This document shows, piece by piece, positions 9,249-17,856 of a stretch of DNA of 64,000 nt. A program made the translations under genes and the position numbers. Each line of letters begins with the position of its first letter. Within the stretch, counting starts at the first letter, position 1. The notes under the pieces are model-generated. The model made no database searches. It was not told the origin of the DNA and was given only the letters and a program-made list of their open reading frames with translations. The stretch is from NCBI RefSeq assembly GCF_026966905.1, contig NZ_JAPUBN010000015.1, positions 124,001 to 188,000 of the forward strand, written 5' to 3'. Origin of the DNA: Marinomonas phaeophyticola. GTDB taxonomy: Bacteria; Pseudomonadota; Gammaproteobacteria; Pseudomonadales; Marinomonadaceae.

Positions 9249-9275
9249 ATTAAGCAGGGTGCTACCCTGCTTAAT
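9249..9275 (+). terminator. Hairpin after dhaL
   Basis: A perfect 12-bp inverted repeat, ATTAAGCAGGGT at 9249-9260 and its complement at 9264-9275, has a 3-base loop. No T run follows at once, so it is either a weak terminator or an mRNA 3'-end stabiliser. Confidence 0.5.
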
Positions 9276-9971
9276 ATATAGATCTTCGATTTTTTGAAGT
9301 TAAATTAAGTGATAATGATGCGTTGTTTTGTAGTCATATATGTTGGTTTTATATAAAACTTTATTGGCTTTTATTTCTGATCAACTTCACTGAATTTACT
9401 TTAATAGTTTCAGAGTGAAACGATGTTAGTCTTAGAACTTCAAAGCTATAGGTTTATTAGCCTCTGGGGGAAGGTCGTGGTGTCATCAACACTCGTTGCT
9501 TCTTCTAAGTAAATCCCAACGTTTGGGTAGGAAAGCTCATGTTCATGGCTAATTGAGATGGTTGCCCATCTTGTTTACGTGGTCATTTAAAGCGTTCTTT
9601 TTTCCAATCGCTTCTGCCACAGAGCAACCCCGCTATTATCCTAGCACAGTATTTTAATCTGATCCGTTACCTGCTGCAGAACACAAACAATGCGGTCTCA
9701 CATGGAGCTAATGCCATCACTTCGATCACGGCAAGACTATCGGCAGAAGTTAGTCATAAATAGATGGGGTTGGATGGGGGCTCTCCATCAGTTAATCCAT
9801 CTGAGAAAGGAAAATTTCTTTGTGTGTTTTATGGTGCTTGTTATTGAATTCGCTGTCGGAAAAAGTAGGTTGATGTGATAGGGTTAAGTTCGAAATTTAA
9901 AAATTAATAGTTTCATGAGAAAAGCTTATTAGCATCTTACGTAGATTTTTTATAGTTATTAAGAGATGTTG
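9276..9971. other. Intergenic region, possibly decayed coding sequence
   Basis: About 700 bases with no credible gene. Short open stretches on both strands have plausible residue composition (for example reverse-strand HEHELSYPNVGIYLEEATS near 9500-9550) but no start, ribosome site or family resemblance. This could be a degraded gene or chance. Confidence 0.4.
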
Positions 9972-10002
9972 AATCAGACGCTTCTAATAAAAACGTCTGA
10001 TT
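9972..10002 (-). terminator. Hairpin after the cupin gene
   Basis: A 9-bp inverted repeat (AATCAGACG at 9972-9980 and its complement at 9994-10002) lies just beyond the end of the leftward cupin gene. T-rich flanks are weak on the reverse strand, so termination is uncertain. Confidence 0.42.
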
Positions 10003-10036
10003 TAATAGGTTTTTAAGTTGAAGTATAAAAAACACT

Positions 10037-10291
10037 TTAAAAAAATAAAAAATGTTTTCTGACAGTCTCTTTTATTACCCAGGTAGTATCTGTTCCAGCA
10101 TCAATTGTCACGAAATCGCCTTTTTTAATGGTATACGTTTGTCCGTCTTTTACCGTTATTTCAGCTAGGCCTTGAAGGAAATAAAAGCTTTCGTTTTTAT
10201 CATAGAAGTGCGAGTAAGTGACTGGTTCTTTTTCCCAAATTTCCCATTCTTTAATTTTTTCTAAGGTACTAACAGATTCAATTTTTATCAT
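10037..10291 (-). CDS. Small cupin-domain protein
   Basis: This 84-residue single-domain cupin has the pattern ESFYFLQGLAEITVKDG followed by YTIKKGDFVTIDAGTDTTW. It resembles the DUF861/EutQ-like cupins that occur near amine and amino-acid oxidoreductases. The usual metal-binding histidines are mostly absent, so binding of a small ligand or a scaffold role is as likely as catalysis. It is downstream of, and in the same direction as, the FAD oxidoreductase gene, 118 bases away, so they are probably co-transcribed. The C-terminus ends in a T-rich HFLFF-stop stretch. Its role in this pathway is unknown. Confidence 0.75.
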   Translation of the reverse strand: MIKIESVSTLEKIKEWEIWEKEPVTYSHFYDKNESFYFLQGLAEITVKDGQTYTIKKGDFVTIDAGTDTTWVIKETVRKHFLFF

Positions 10292-10409
10292 AATTCTCTC
10301 TTAAATGTTATAGAGCATGGTTGGTTTTTTGAGGTTTATAATCCAGGAATATAACTATTTAGTAGAAAATAATTATTTTTTAGAATATAAACTTTCTTAT
10401 TTTAAAATT

Positions 10410-11702
10410 TTAAGTAAAACGTCGTTCTAAGGCATCCATAATTTCGAATGTTGGAACGGCTAATTTGACTGCAGTATCACTAAAATGGCGTAAGAAAGCA
10501 TTGCTATAATTGGTGACAGGTATTTCTAAGTCTTCAGCAGACTTTCCTAAAATTCTTTCTGCCATAATTCGACCCATTACGGTCCCCATTGCAACCCCTC
10601 TACCGTTATAGCCAAGTCCCGCTAGAATGCCTGGCTGTGGTTCATGCAAATGAGGAAGAACATCTGGCGTGTGGGCGATTTGGCCGCCCCATTTATGAGT
10701 AAGTTCAATGCCTTTTAGTTGAGGGAAGGTTTCTGCAAGCCCATTATATAAACGCTTTACGTCGCTGGTTTTTTTGCAGTCAGAAGAAACGCCTAATGTG
10801 CCAAATACGATACGTTTATCTTTCACTTTACGCCCATAAAATATTACTCGGCGAGTATCTGCATAAGTATATCCTGAAGGTAATATTTCATTATAAATTT
10901 CTTCTGGTAATGGAGCAGTTGCTGATTGCAAACTCACCAAAGGAACGATTGTTTTGTTTAATCCTTTTAGAACACTATCTGTATAACCATTCGTGCAAAA
11001 AACGACCCATTTAGTATCTACACTTCCTGATTTCGTAGTTACTTTCCAGCGACTATCTCTTCGTTCAATACGGTCAACTGAGGAGTGTCCAAAGACTCTT
11101 GCACCTAAAGATATTGCAGCGGAACACAACCCTCTAGTATAAGAAAGTGGCTGAACTGAGCCGCCTTTTGGTGTTAAGGTTGCTGTATTATATGTTTTCG
11201 TTCCCATTAAGCGGTGGAGCTCATTGCCTTGAACATAGCTAATATCTAGGCCTACTTTCCTCCAGGCTGTGGCCATTAATTCCAATTTCTTAACAGAGCG
11301 ATTACAATGAGCAGTTCTGAGCCAGCCGTTTTGTTCTGCATCACAGTTAATGTCATATTTTTTAACTAACGAAAATACTTCGTCTGCTGAATTAACGTAT
11401 GCATTAACCACCCCCATCCCTGCTTTTTCACCTAAATAGCTGCATATTTTTTCAGGCGTGTCATGTGCTAATGGGTTAACTTGACCTCCCGTTCTGCCAG
11501 ATGCTCCCCAGCCGGGTTCTTGCGACTCAAGCACAACTACATTTAGCCCTTGTTTTGCAAGTTCTAAGGCTGCTCTAGAGCCAGTAATTCCTGCTCCGAT
11601 AATCACCACATCTGCACTAATATGACTATTTAGCTGATTAACGGGTATTCTTGGAGTGGCTGTATCAGACCATAAGGATGGATGCAGTTTTTGATGATTC
11701 AT
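10410..11702 (-). CDS. FAD-dependent amine/amino-acid oxidoreductase (DadA/PuuB-like)
   Basis: The 430-residue protein has an N-terminal Rossmann FAD motif VVIIGAGITGSRAALELAK (about residues 32-50) and EPGWGASGRTGGQVNP, as in the DadA/PuuB/sarcosine-oxidase-like superfamily. The C-terminal GLGYNGRGVAMGT is the second FAD contact. Such enzymes oxidise primary or secondary amines to an aldehyde or keto acid. It is divergent from the TRAP operon whose last gene is an aldehyde dehydrogenase, so amine to aldehyde to acid is a sensible route. An N-methyltaurine- or taurine-type dehydrogenase is one possibility, a gamma-glutamylputrescine oxidase-like enzyme another. GGAG lies seven bases before the ATG. 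Confidence 0.82.
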   Translation of the reverse strand: MNHQKLHPSLWSDTATPRIPVNQLNSHISADVVIIGAGITGSRAALELAKQGLNVVVLESQEPGWGASGRTGGQVNPLAHDTPEKICSYLGEKAGMGVVNAYVNSADEVFSLVKKYDINCDAEQNGWLRTAHCNRSVKKLELMATAWRKVGLDISYVQGNELHRLMGTKTYNTATLTPKGGSVQPLSYTRGLCSAAISLGARVFGHSSVDRIERRDSRWKVTTKSGSVDTKWVVFCTNGYTDSVLKGLNKTIVPLVSLQSATAPLPEEIYNEILPSGYTYADTRRVIFYGRKVKDKRIVFGTLGVSSDCKKTSDVKRLYNGLAETFPQLKGIELTHKWGGQIAHTPDVLPHLHEPQPGILAGLGYNGRGVAMGTVMGRIMAERILGKSAEDLEIPVTNYSNAFLRHFSDTAVKLAVPTFEIMDALERRFT

Positions 11703-12048
11703 TTATTACTCCTTTAAGTAGATATCCACAGATTAATAGATATTGGAGCAGAGAAACAATTTGATGACTTTATACCATTTTAAACGCGGTAGCTTAATTT
11801 TTTAAACTACTCTGTTTAAAGATGATTACAAAAAAAACAAATATAAAATAAGTTGATATTTTATATTGATAAACTTCTTGTAATAAAATATAACTTTGTT
11901 AGTGAATTTTTGGTTAGGCCTGATTTTCCAGTTTTATTATTAAGAAATCTTCATGAAAATATTTTATTTTTTATGAAAAATAGAGCGTTTTTATTAGTTA
12001 ATTTTATTTTTATTTTTTTAATATAAATAAATTAAAGAGGAACAAAAA
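11703..12048. promoter_or_regulatory. Divergent promoter region, FAD oxidoreductase / TRAP operon
   Basis: About 345 very AT-rich bases separate the leftward oxidoreductase from the rightward TRAP operon, so both promoters should lie here. Runs such as TTTTAAAC and GTTTAAAG near 11780-11820 form loose inverted motifs, but no operator was identified with confidence. Confidence 0.5.
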
Positions 12049-13044
12049 ATGAAAAAAATTAAAATCAAATCATTAACTTTTGGTTGTTTAGTTGCCTGTG
12101 CGATGTCTATGAATGTGACGGCGGCCCAATTCAAAATTGCATTAGGTGGCAATGAAGGGAGTGGGCAATATGCTTTGTCTACTAAATTTGTACAGGAATT
12201 AGAAGCAAGAACGGATGATACTGCAAAGTTGTTTTTAAATAGCCAGCTTGGTTCTGAGCAAAATACAGTTAATGATGCTGCAATTGGTGCATTAGATTTC
12301 TCGGTTGTCGCAATTAATAATATTACGCCATTTTCGCCAACAGTCGGCGTTTTAACTTTGCCATATATGATTCAAACGTTAGATGAAGCAGCAAAGATAA
12401 CTCAAGGTGAGGTGGGTGAGCAATTAATTAACAATACCATTCGTGACGCTGGGGTTCGTATTGTTGCATGGGGCTATTCAGGCTTCCGTGTACTGAGCAA
12501 CTCTAAACGCCCAGTTAAAACACTTGATGATTTACAAGGTTTAGTTATTCGTGTTCCTAAAAATGAAATAATGATCGATACTTATCGTTCTTGGGGAATC
12601 AACCCAACGCCAATGGCATGGGCTTCACTTTTCACTGCGCTGCAGCAAAAAGTTGTTGATGGACAAGATTTATCCCTTATTGATATTAAAACCTCTAAGT
12701 TTGATGAAGTTCAAAGTTATTTGTCAGACATCCATTATAACTTCTTGGTTGAGCCAATGATTATGTCGGAATCTGTTTTTCAAGAACAGACACCAGAAGT
12801 TCAAAACGCCATTATTGAATCAGGGAAAATGGCTACAGCACATAGTCTAGAATTCCTGAAAAGAGAGGAAGCTTTGGCAAAGGCTGAGTTAATTAAAAGA
12901 GGAATGGAATTCGACGAAGTTGATGAAAGCGAGTGGATCGAACGAGCTACAACCGCTGTATGGCCGAAGTACTATGAGAGTGTTGGTGGGGTAGACAAAA
13001 TCAACTCTATTTTACGATTGTTGAACCGACCAGAAGTTAATTAG
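12049..13044 (+). CDS. TRAP transporter solute-binding protein (DctP family)
   Basis: This periplasmic receptor has 331 residues. The signal peptide covers about residues 1-26 (KSLTFGCLVACAMSMNVTAA, cleavage likely after TAA). The mature part starts QFKIALGGNEGSGQYA and contains GFRVLSNSKRPVKTLDDLQG and WASLFTALQQKVVDGQ, the standard DctP landmarks around the ligand-binding arginine. GAGG lies about nine bases upstream of the ATG. It is first in a dctPQM order. Because the operon ends with TauE/SafE and an aldehyde dehydrogenase, and a tpa-tauR pair lies 6 kb upstream, a TauK-like taurine receptor is plausible. Substrate cannot be read from sequence. Confidence 0.92.
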   Translation: MKKIKIKSLTFGCLVACAMSMNVTAAQFKIALGGNEGSGQYALSTKFVQELEARTDDTAKLFLNSQLGSEQNTVNDAAIGALDFSVVAINNITPFSPTVGVLTLPYMIQTLDEAAKITQGEVGEQLINNTIRDAGVRIVAWGYSGFRVLSNSKRPVKTLDDLQGLVIRVPKNEIMIDTYRSWGINPTPMAWASLFTALQQKVVDGQDLSLIDIKTSKFDEVQSYLSDIHYNFLVEPMIMSESVFQEQTPEVQNAIIESGKMATAHSLEFLKREEALAKAELIKRGMEFDEVDESEWIERATTAVWPKYYESVGGVDKINSILRLLNRPEVN

Positions 13045-13054
13045 TCACATATAC

Positions 13055-13096
13055 ACTCCAATGCTGCATTGGCTATGTAGTATTGGAGTTTTTGTT
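13055..13096 (+). terminator. Attenuating hairpin between dctP and dctQ
   Basis: ACTCCAAT at 13055-13062 pairs with ATTGGAGT at 13082-13089, with extra inner pairs, and is followed by TTTTTG. A partial terminator here would keep the receptor more abundant than the membrane subunits, as is common in TRAP and ABC operons. Confidence 0.7.
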
Positions 13097-13128
13097 TTTA
13101 GTGACTTATCGACTCAATGGAGATAGAA

Positions 13129-13698
13129 ATGGGGAAAAAAATCCTACGGTTTATTGATGACATTGAAGGGTATATTTGCAGAACGCTGTTGGCTCTTTTC
13201 GTAACTTTGCTTTTTGCTCAGATTATATCCAGAGAGGTATTTGGGCACTCTTTATCTTGGACTGAAGAGCTTTCGGTCTACATGTTTGTTTGGTTTGTTT
13301 ACTTTGGTGCTTGTTATTCAGCTCGGTTGTCGGCTCATAATAGAGTGACGTTTCAGTACAAGCTGATGCCTAATTGGCTGCCACCAATTTTTGAGTTTAT
13401 TACAGACCTAATATGGATCTGTTTTAACCTATATATGGCATATATTTCTTATAACTTTGTATTTCATAAAATGAATTTATTTTGGAAATCCCAAACTCTT
13501 GGAATTCCAATGAAATATATTTATTTAATTTTACCTATAGCTTTTACTCTTATGACGATACGTATTATTCAAGTTAATTACCTTAAATTTGTAAAGGGTG
13601 AGAGTGTTGTCGATCCTGATACGATAGAGCTGGATAAAATAAAAAGCAAGAAGCTAGAGTCAAGTAAAGAAATGCTAGATGCAGAGGACAACTCATGA
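13129..13698 (+). CDS. TRAP transporter small membrane subunit (DctQ family)
   Basis: This is a four-helix membrane protein of 189 residues. Hydrophobic segments lie near residues 17-35, 48-65, 90-110 and 130-150; the first two flank the family signature FAQIISREVFGHSLSWTEEL. The C-terminal tail is charged (ELDKIKSKKLESSKE). An in-frame ATG at 13117 exists, but ATG 13129 is preferred because GGAG at 13119-13122 sits six bases before it. The stop overlaps the dctM start by four bases (ATGA), so QM translation is coupled. It supports the large DctM subunit in the inner membrane. Confidence 0.9.
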   Translation: MGKKILRFIDDIEGYICRTLLALFVTLLFAQIISREVFGHSLSWTEELSVYMFVWFVYFGACYSARLSAHNRVTFQYKLMPNWLPPIFEFITDLIWICFNLYMAYISYNFVFHKMNLFWKSQTLGIPMKYIYLILPIAFTLMTIRIIQVNYLKFVKGESVVDPDTIELDKIKSKKLESSKEMLDAEDNS

Positions 13699-15038
13699 CA
13701 GAAACATCTATTGTATTAGTTCTTTTTGGGTCATTTTTTGCTCTTTTATTAATGGGAGCACCGATAAGTATATCGCTAGGTGTCGCCGCTTTAGCGTCAT
13801 ACTTTTATCTTGGTGAAAATCCTATTACTTTTGTTCAAATTGCCTTTACCTCAGTTGGATCTTTTCCACTGATGGCGCTTCCCGCTTTTATTCTAGCTGG
13901 TGCGTTAATGGAAGCCAGTGGGATATCTAAACGTTTAGTTAACTTAGCTGAAAGCTTTGCAGGTCCAGTAACAGGGGGGATTTCTGCGGCTGCTGTGCTA
14001 GCTTGTATGTTTTTTGGTGCCATATCTGGGTCTGGTCCTGCGACCACCGCGGCCGTCGGTATGTTAATGATTCCGGCTATGGCAAAACGTGGTTATGATA
14101 AAGGCTATGCTTCTTCTGTAGTTGCATCTGCTGGTGGTCTTGGAATTATTATTCCCCCATCTATTCCTATGGTGATTTTTGGAATTTCCGCGATGGGATT
14201 GGCTGTTCCAAATGCCGCAATTGAAAAGTTTGGCACCTTTCAGAGCATTTCTATTTCCAAAATGTTCATTGCAGGTGTATTTCCTGGGTTAGTGATCTCC
14301 CTTAGCTTAATTATTGTGAATTACTTCCGCTGTAAACGTCTTGGTTATAGAGGGACGGCTGATGGATGGGACTTTAAGCTAATAGCTCGTAATTTAAGAA
14401 CTGGTTTTTGGTCTATTTTGGCGCCATTGGTGATTCTTGGAGGGATTTATTCAGGTTTTTTCACTCCTACAGAGTCTGCCATTGTCGCTATTTTTTATAC
14501 TGCTTTTGTAGGTGTCTTTATCCATAGGGAGCTTAACTGGAAAGCTGTTTTTAGGTCATTAGAAACGACAACATGGTTGTCAGGTCGAATAATGTTGATT
14601 TTATTTTGTGCAACAGTATTTGGTCGTCTATTGATCGAAAATGATATTCCAACAATTGTTGCCTCTTCAATGTTAGAACTGACAAATAACCTTTATTTAA
14701 TTTGGTTGTTAATTATTGTCTTTCTACTCTTTGTAGGTATGTTTATGGAGACATTAGCGGCAATTATGATCTTAACTCCAGTGCTATTGCCTGTTACCTA
14801 TAACCTTGGAATCGACCCAATTCATTTTGGTATTGTGATGATTTGCTCACTTTCTATCGGGTTTGCTACACCTCCTCTTGGAGAAAATCTATTTGTAGCA
14901 TCAGGGATTTCTAAAGTCTCTTTAGAAGAAATAACAGCAAAGGCCTTGCCATTTACCTTGACGTCAACAATAGCCGTTTTCTTAATAGCTTATTTCCCAG
15001 AAGTATCTTTATATCTCCCAAGATTATTCGGTTACTAA
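13695..15038 (+). CDS. TRAP transporter large permease subunit (DctM family)
   Basis: The 447-residue protein is the sodium-coupled permease of a TRAP carrier, with about twelve hydrophobic helices. Landmarks are the start MTETSIVLVLFGSFFALLL, the loop GAISGSGPATTAAVG with the family GSGPATTAAVG signature, IIIPPSIPMVIFG, FTPTESAIVA and FATPPLGENLFVASG. The length and both inverted halves are complete. It overlaps dctQ by four bases and completes a dctPQM set. A universal stress protein gene follows after a hairpin, as in the ectoine TRAP system teaABC-teaD of Halomonas. The cargo is inferred to be a taurine-like compound but could be another small acid or osmolyte. Confidence 0.94.
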   Translation: MTETSIVLVLFGSFFALLLMGAPISISLGVAALASYFYLGENPITFVQIAFTSVGSFPLMALPAFILAGALMEASGISKRLVNLAESFAGPVTGGISAAAVLACMFFGAISGSGPATTAAVGMLMIPAMAKRGYDKGYASSVVASAGGLGIIIPPSIPMVIFGISAMGLAVPNAAIEKFGTFQSISISKMFIAGVFPGLVISLSLIIVNYFRCKRLGYRGTADGWDFKLIARNLRTGFWSILAPLVILGGIYSGFFTPTESAIVAIFYTAFVGVFIHRELNWKAVFRSLETTTWLSGRIMLILFCATVFGRLLIENDIPTIVASSMLELTNNLYLIWLLIIVFLLFVGMFMETLAAIMILTPVLLPVTYNLGIDPIHFGIVMICSLSIGFATPPLGENLFVASGISKVSLEEITAKALPFTLTSTIAVFLIAYFPEVSLYLPRLFGY

Positions 15039-15050
15039 TTTCATATTAGC

Positions 15051-15084
15051 AATAGGCACTTGTGATTTATGATAAGTGCCTATT
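15051..15084 (+). terminator. Intercistronic hairpin between dctM and the stress protein gene
   Basis: A perfect 11-bp stem (AATAGGCACTT at 15051-15061 with 15074-15084) stands immediately before the ribosome site AGGAG at 15086-15090. No T run follows, so it is more likely an RNA-processing or stability element than a terminator. Confidence 0.5.
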
Positions 15085-15097
15085 TAGGAGTTTCCTT

Positions 15098-15591
15098 ATG
15101 TTGTCAAAAATAAACTCAATACTATATAGCACAGATCTTTCTAAAGGCTCTCAAAAAGCTTTTGGTCATGCGGTGTATCTTGCCCGTCAAACTGGTGCTG
15201 ATATTCATATTCTGCATGTGGTTGAGAAAATGTCGAATGATGAGAAAATAACACTTAAAACATATGTTAATGATTCTGAGAGTCGACGAGAATTTTTAGA
15301 GGAAAGAGTGCAATTTGCCAAAGAAAAACTGGAAAAAAACAAGATGATTTTTGGGAAAGTTGTTTTTCAGAAGATATAAAACTACGAGACAAAATAAAGT
15401 CTATAGAAGTTATAGAAGCCTATCCAGCGGAATCTATTTTAAAAATTTCTACAAAATTAAAAGTCGACTTGATTGTCATGGGAACTCATGAGAAAGGGAT
15501 GTTCCAGACTTTCTTGGGGAGTGTGGCTAAAAACGTTTTAAGTCGTTCACAAATACCTATGTATATCGTCCCGTTAGTTGAAAAAGCATAA
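15098..15591 (+). CDS. Universal stress protein, TRAP-associated (frame interrupted in an A run)
   Basis: The first frame runs MLSKINSILYSTDLSKGSQK to KEKLEK, with the UspA-type core SILYSTDLS and DIHILHVVEK. It leaves the family pattern after the seven-A run at 15333-15339. One more A returns the frame to the stop at 15591, giving KLKVDLIVMGTHEKGMFQTF and GSVAKNVLSRSQIPMYIVP. That part carries the nucleotide-binding pattern G-x2-G-x9-G-(S/T/N) typical of ATP-binding UspA proteins. AGGAG seven bases upstream fixes the ATG at 15098. A similar protein, TeaD, regulates the ectoine TRAP carrier TeaABC in Halomonas, so a regulatory role on this transporter is a fair inference. Either a sequencing indel or a true pseudogene. 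Confidence 0.8.
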
Positions 15592-15727
15592 AACATTTTG
15601 CTAGGTGTGTTGATGTTCTCTCATACTCTAAAGCGGCCTGTTGTTATTCCTCAACTGGATCTATCAAATGTGTTTTCATCACAATAAACTCTAAGAACTT
15701 ACAGAATATTAGCGTTTTTGAGGTTTA

Positions 15728-16489
15728 ATGATGGATGTTGTTTCTTTATCTAACGAAAGCCTATTGTGGCTCTCGTTAGCAATTCTTTTAGCGTCTTCTA
15801 TTACTTCGATTACGGGTATGGCTGGTGGAGTCCTTATGTTCTCTGCTATGAGCGTATTCATGCCAGTGAAACCTTTGATCGCGATCCATGGTGTTGTACA
15901 GGTGTTTAACAATGCTGCGCGTAGCTGGTTTTTGAGAGGTAGCATCCGATGGAAGATGTGTTGGTTATTTGGCATTGGTGCGGTTCTAGGTGCTTCAGTG
16001 ACGACGTTGTTTATCGTTCAATATGTCGGGGAGTTTTTTCCGCTTCTGTTACTTGTAGGCTTGATTTTATATACCCTTTTTAAGCCTAAACGCATGCCGC
16101 AGGTGAAAATCCAAGAGAAAAACTTTTTTTGGGTGGGGATTGCGACAGGTGCAATGGGGATTATTGTTGGTGCTATTGATCCTTTGCTAGCCGTGTTTTT
16201 TATACGTGATGATTTGACAAAGGAAGAAGTTGTCGCGAATAAGTCTATGATGCAAATGTTTGCTCATCTTACTAAAATTCCGGCTTTTTTATTCTTGGGT
16301 TTTTCATTTATTGATAACGCACCTTTGATTTTTATATTAAGTATAGCGGCTGTTCTCGGCGCTAAAATTGGCGTGGTTATACTTCGATATATTGATACTA
16401 AGTTCTTTTTTACATTAATGAAGCTCGCTTTGCTTATTGCAGCAGGGCGTATTATTTATCAACTAATTGAAATGGGGCCTCCTTTATGA
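15728..16489 (+). CDS. TauE/SafE family sulfite/organosulfonate exporter
   Basis: This is a 253-residue inner-membrane permease of the TauE/SafE/YfcA family with about eight hydrophobic segments. The family-type opening is SLAILLASSITSITGMAGGVLMFSA, followed by the second half-repeat WVGIATGAMGIIVGAIDPLL. The family is named for TauE (sulfite export in taurine degradation) and SafE (sulfoacetate export). A second in-frame ATG at 15731 has the better spacing to GAGG. The stop overlaps the aldehyde dehydrogenase start by four bases (ATGA), so the two are translated together. This pairing matches safE-safD of Neptuniibacter caesariensis as I recall it, and suggests that the acid made by the dehydrogenase is exported. 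Confidence 0.82.
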   Translation: MMDVVSLSNESLLWLSLAILLASSITSITGMAGGVLMFSAMSVFMPVKPLIAIHGVVQVFNNAARSWFLRGSIRWKMCWLFGIGAVLGASVTTLFIVQYVGEFFPLLLLVGLILYTLFKPKRMPQVKIQEKNFFWVGIATGAMGIIVGAIDPLLAVFFIRDDLTKEEVVANKSMMQMFAHLTKIPAFLFLGFSFIDNAPLIFILSIAAVLGAKIGVVILRYIDTKFFFTLMKLALLIAAGRIIYQLIEMGPPL

Positions 16490-17856
16490 CTCAGAAGTAC
16501 TCTTTAGTAAATCCGTATAATAATGAACCTTTAGGCGAGTACAATTACTCAACATGGACTGAGATTGAAGAAAAATTAGCATTGCTAAAAAAAGGGCAGA
16601 AAACTCAAAATAAAACGGCTGCTTTCGAGCGAGCAAATGTTTTGATGTCTCTGGCTTCTCTACTGAAAGAACATTCAGAAGAAATGGCAAAGCTTATTAC
16701 ACTTGAAACAGGCAAAACCATTTCTGACTCACGAGTAGAAATGGTTCGTGCAGTTAATGCGACCATTGCAAGTGCTGAAGAAGCTCGTCAGATTAGCGGT
16801 GAGTCTTTAGATTCCGACGCTTATGCGCCTGCTGGCGGTAAGATCGGTGTGGTTTGCTGGCGACCTCTTGGCACCATTTTCTGTATTACACCATTTAATT
16901 TCCCTATCAATATTGCGATGCATAAAATTGGTCCAGCTTATGCGGCAGGGAACAGCATTTTATTTAAACCTGGTCCACAAAATACGGCCTCATCTCTATT
17001 CTTAGTTGATCTTTGCTACCAAGCTGGCATTCCTAAAAGCGTTCTTCAATTTTGTATGCCTCCATTGTCTGATTTGGATCGTTTGAATGCACATCCAGCG
17101 ATCAACGCAATTAACTTTACTGGTGGTACTGCCGCTGCAAACGCGATTTCAGCCGCAGCGGGTTACAAAAAGTTGCTGTTGGAGCTTGGCGGTAATGACC
17201 CCCTTATTGTTATGGATGATGCAGATTTAAAAGCGGCAGCACAATCTGCTATTAACCATCGTTTTGCAACCGCAGGACAGCGCTGTACGGCGGCAAAACG
17301 TTTATTTGTTCATGCTTCCGTATATCAAGAGTTTAGAGATATCTTGGTGGAAAAAAGTTCTGCATTGGTTGTTGGTGACCCTATGAAAGACGAGACTTTT
17401 GTTGGTCCAGTTATTCATCAAGCGGCGGCAAATGAGATTCGCGAACGAATTGAGTCAGCTCTAAAAGAGGGGGCAACTGTGGCTTTAGGAAATAAATATG
17501 AAGGAGCCTTTGTGTACCCAACAATTTTGGAAAATGTTAGTGCTAACAGTGAAGTGATGATTGAAGAGACTTTTGGACCTGTTATGCCTTTATACAAGTT
17601 TGAAGATGTCGAAGAAATTATTCCCATCATTAATAATACTGCTTATGGGCTACAAGCGGGAATTTTCAGTAATAACCTAAAAGTGATTCGACATCTATTT
17701 GAAGAGTTGGATGTTGGCACTTTGGCTACCAATGATGGCCCTGGTTTTCGTACCGAGCACTTTCCTTTTGGTGGTGTAAAAGAGAGCGGAGTAGGCCGTG
17801 AAGGCATCAAATATGCGATCCGTGAAATGAGTTATACCAAGACTCTAGTTATTTGA
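16486..17856 (+). CDS. NAD(P)-dependent aldehyde dehydrogenase, candidate sulfoacetaldehyde dehydrogenase (SafD-like)
   Basis: The 456-residue protein is a complete aldehyde dehydrogenase. The catalytic cysteine is Cys267 in ATAGQRCTAAKR, the general-base glutamate Glu233 in LLLELGGNDP, and the nucleotide-binding region includes TPFNFPINIAMHKIGPA and FTGGTAAA. It belongs to the short succinate-semialdehyde/phosphonoacetaldehyde-like group. SafD, which oxidises sulfoacetaldehyde to sulfoacetate, is of this kind and is also encoded beside a TauE/SafE exporter. With a Tpa-like enzyme in the same island, sulfoacetaldehyde is the leading substrate guess; an amine-derived semialdehyde from the FAD oxidoreductase is the main alternative. 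It is the last gene of the operon, before a terminator. Confidence 0.85.
   Translation: MTQKYSLVNPYNNEPLGEYNYSTWTEIEEKLALLKKGQKTQNKTAAFERANVLMSLASLLKEHSEEMAKLITLETGKTISDSRVEMVRAVNATIASAEEARQISGESLDSDAYAPAGGKIGVVCWRPLGTIFCITPFNFPINIAMHKIGPAYAAGNSILFKPGPQNTASSLFLVDLCYQAGIPKSVLQFCMPPLSDLDRLNAHPAINAINFTGGTAAANAISAAAGYKKLLLELGGNDPLIVMDDADLKAAAQSAINHRFATAGQRCTAAKRLFVHASVYQEFRDILVEKSSALVVGDPMKDETFVGPVIHQAAANEIRERIESALKEGATVALGNKYEGAFVYPTILENVSANSEVMIEETFGPVMPLYKFEDVEEIIPIINNTAYGLQAGIFSNNLKVIRHLFEELDVGTLATNDGPGFRTEHFPFGGVKESGVGREGIKYAIREMSYTKTLVI

Noticed and set aside
9690-9878. 62-residue forward open frame in the dhaL-cupin gap
   Set aside because: No ribosome site, odd composition and no family resemblance. 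It was treated as part of the uncertain intergenic region.
10410-11702. Naming the FAD oxidoreductase as a specific taurine or N-methyltaurine dehydrogenase
   Set aside because: The superfamily has many substrates and no residue pattern that I can read fixes this one, so only the general class is stated.
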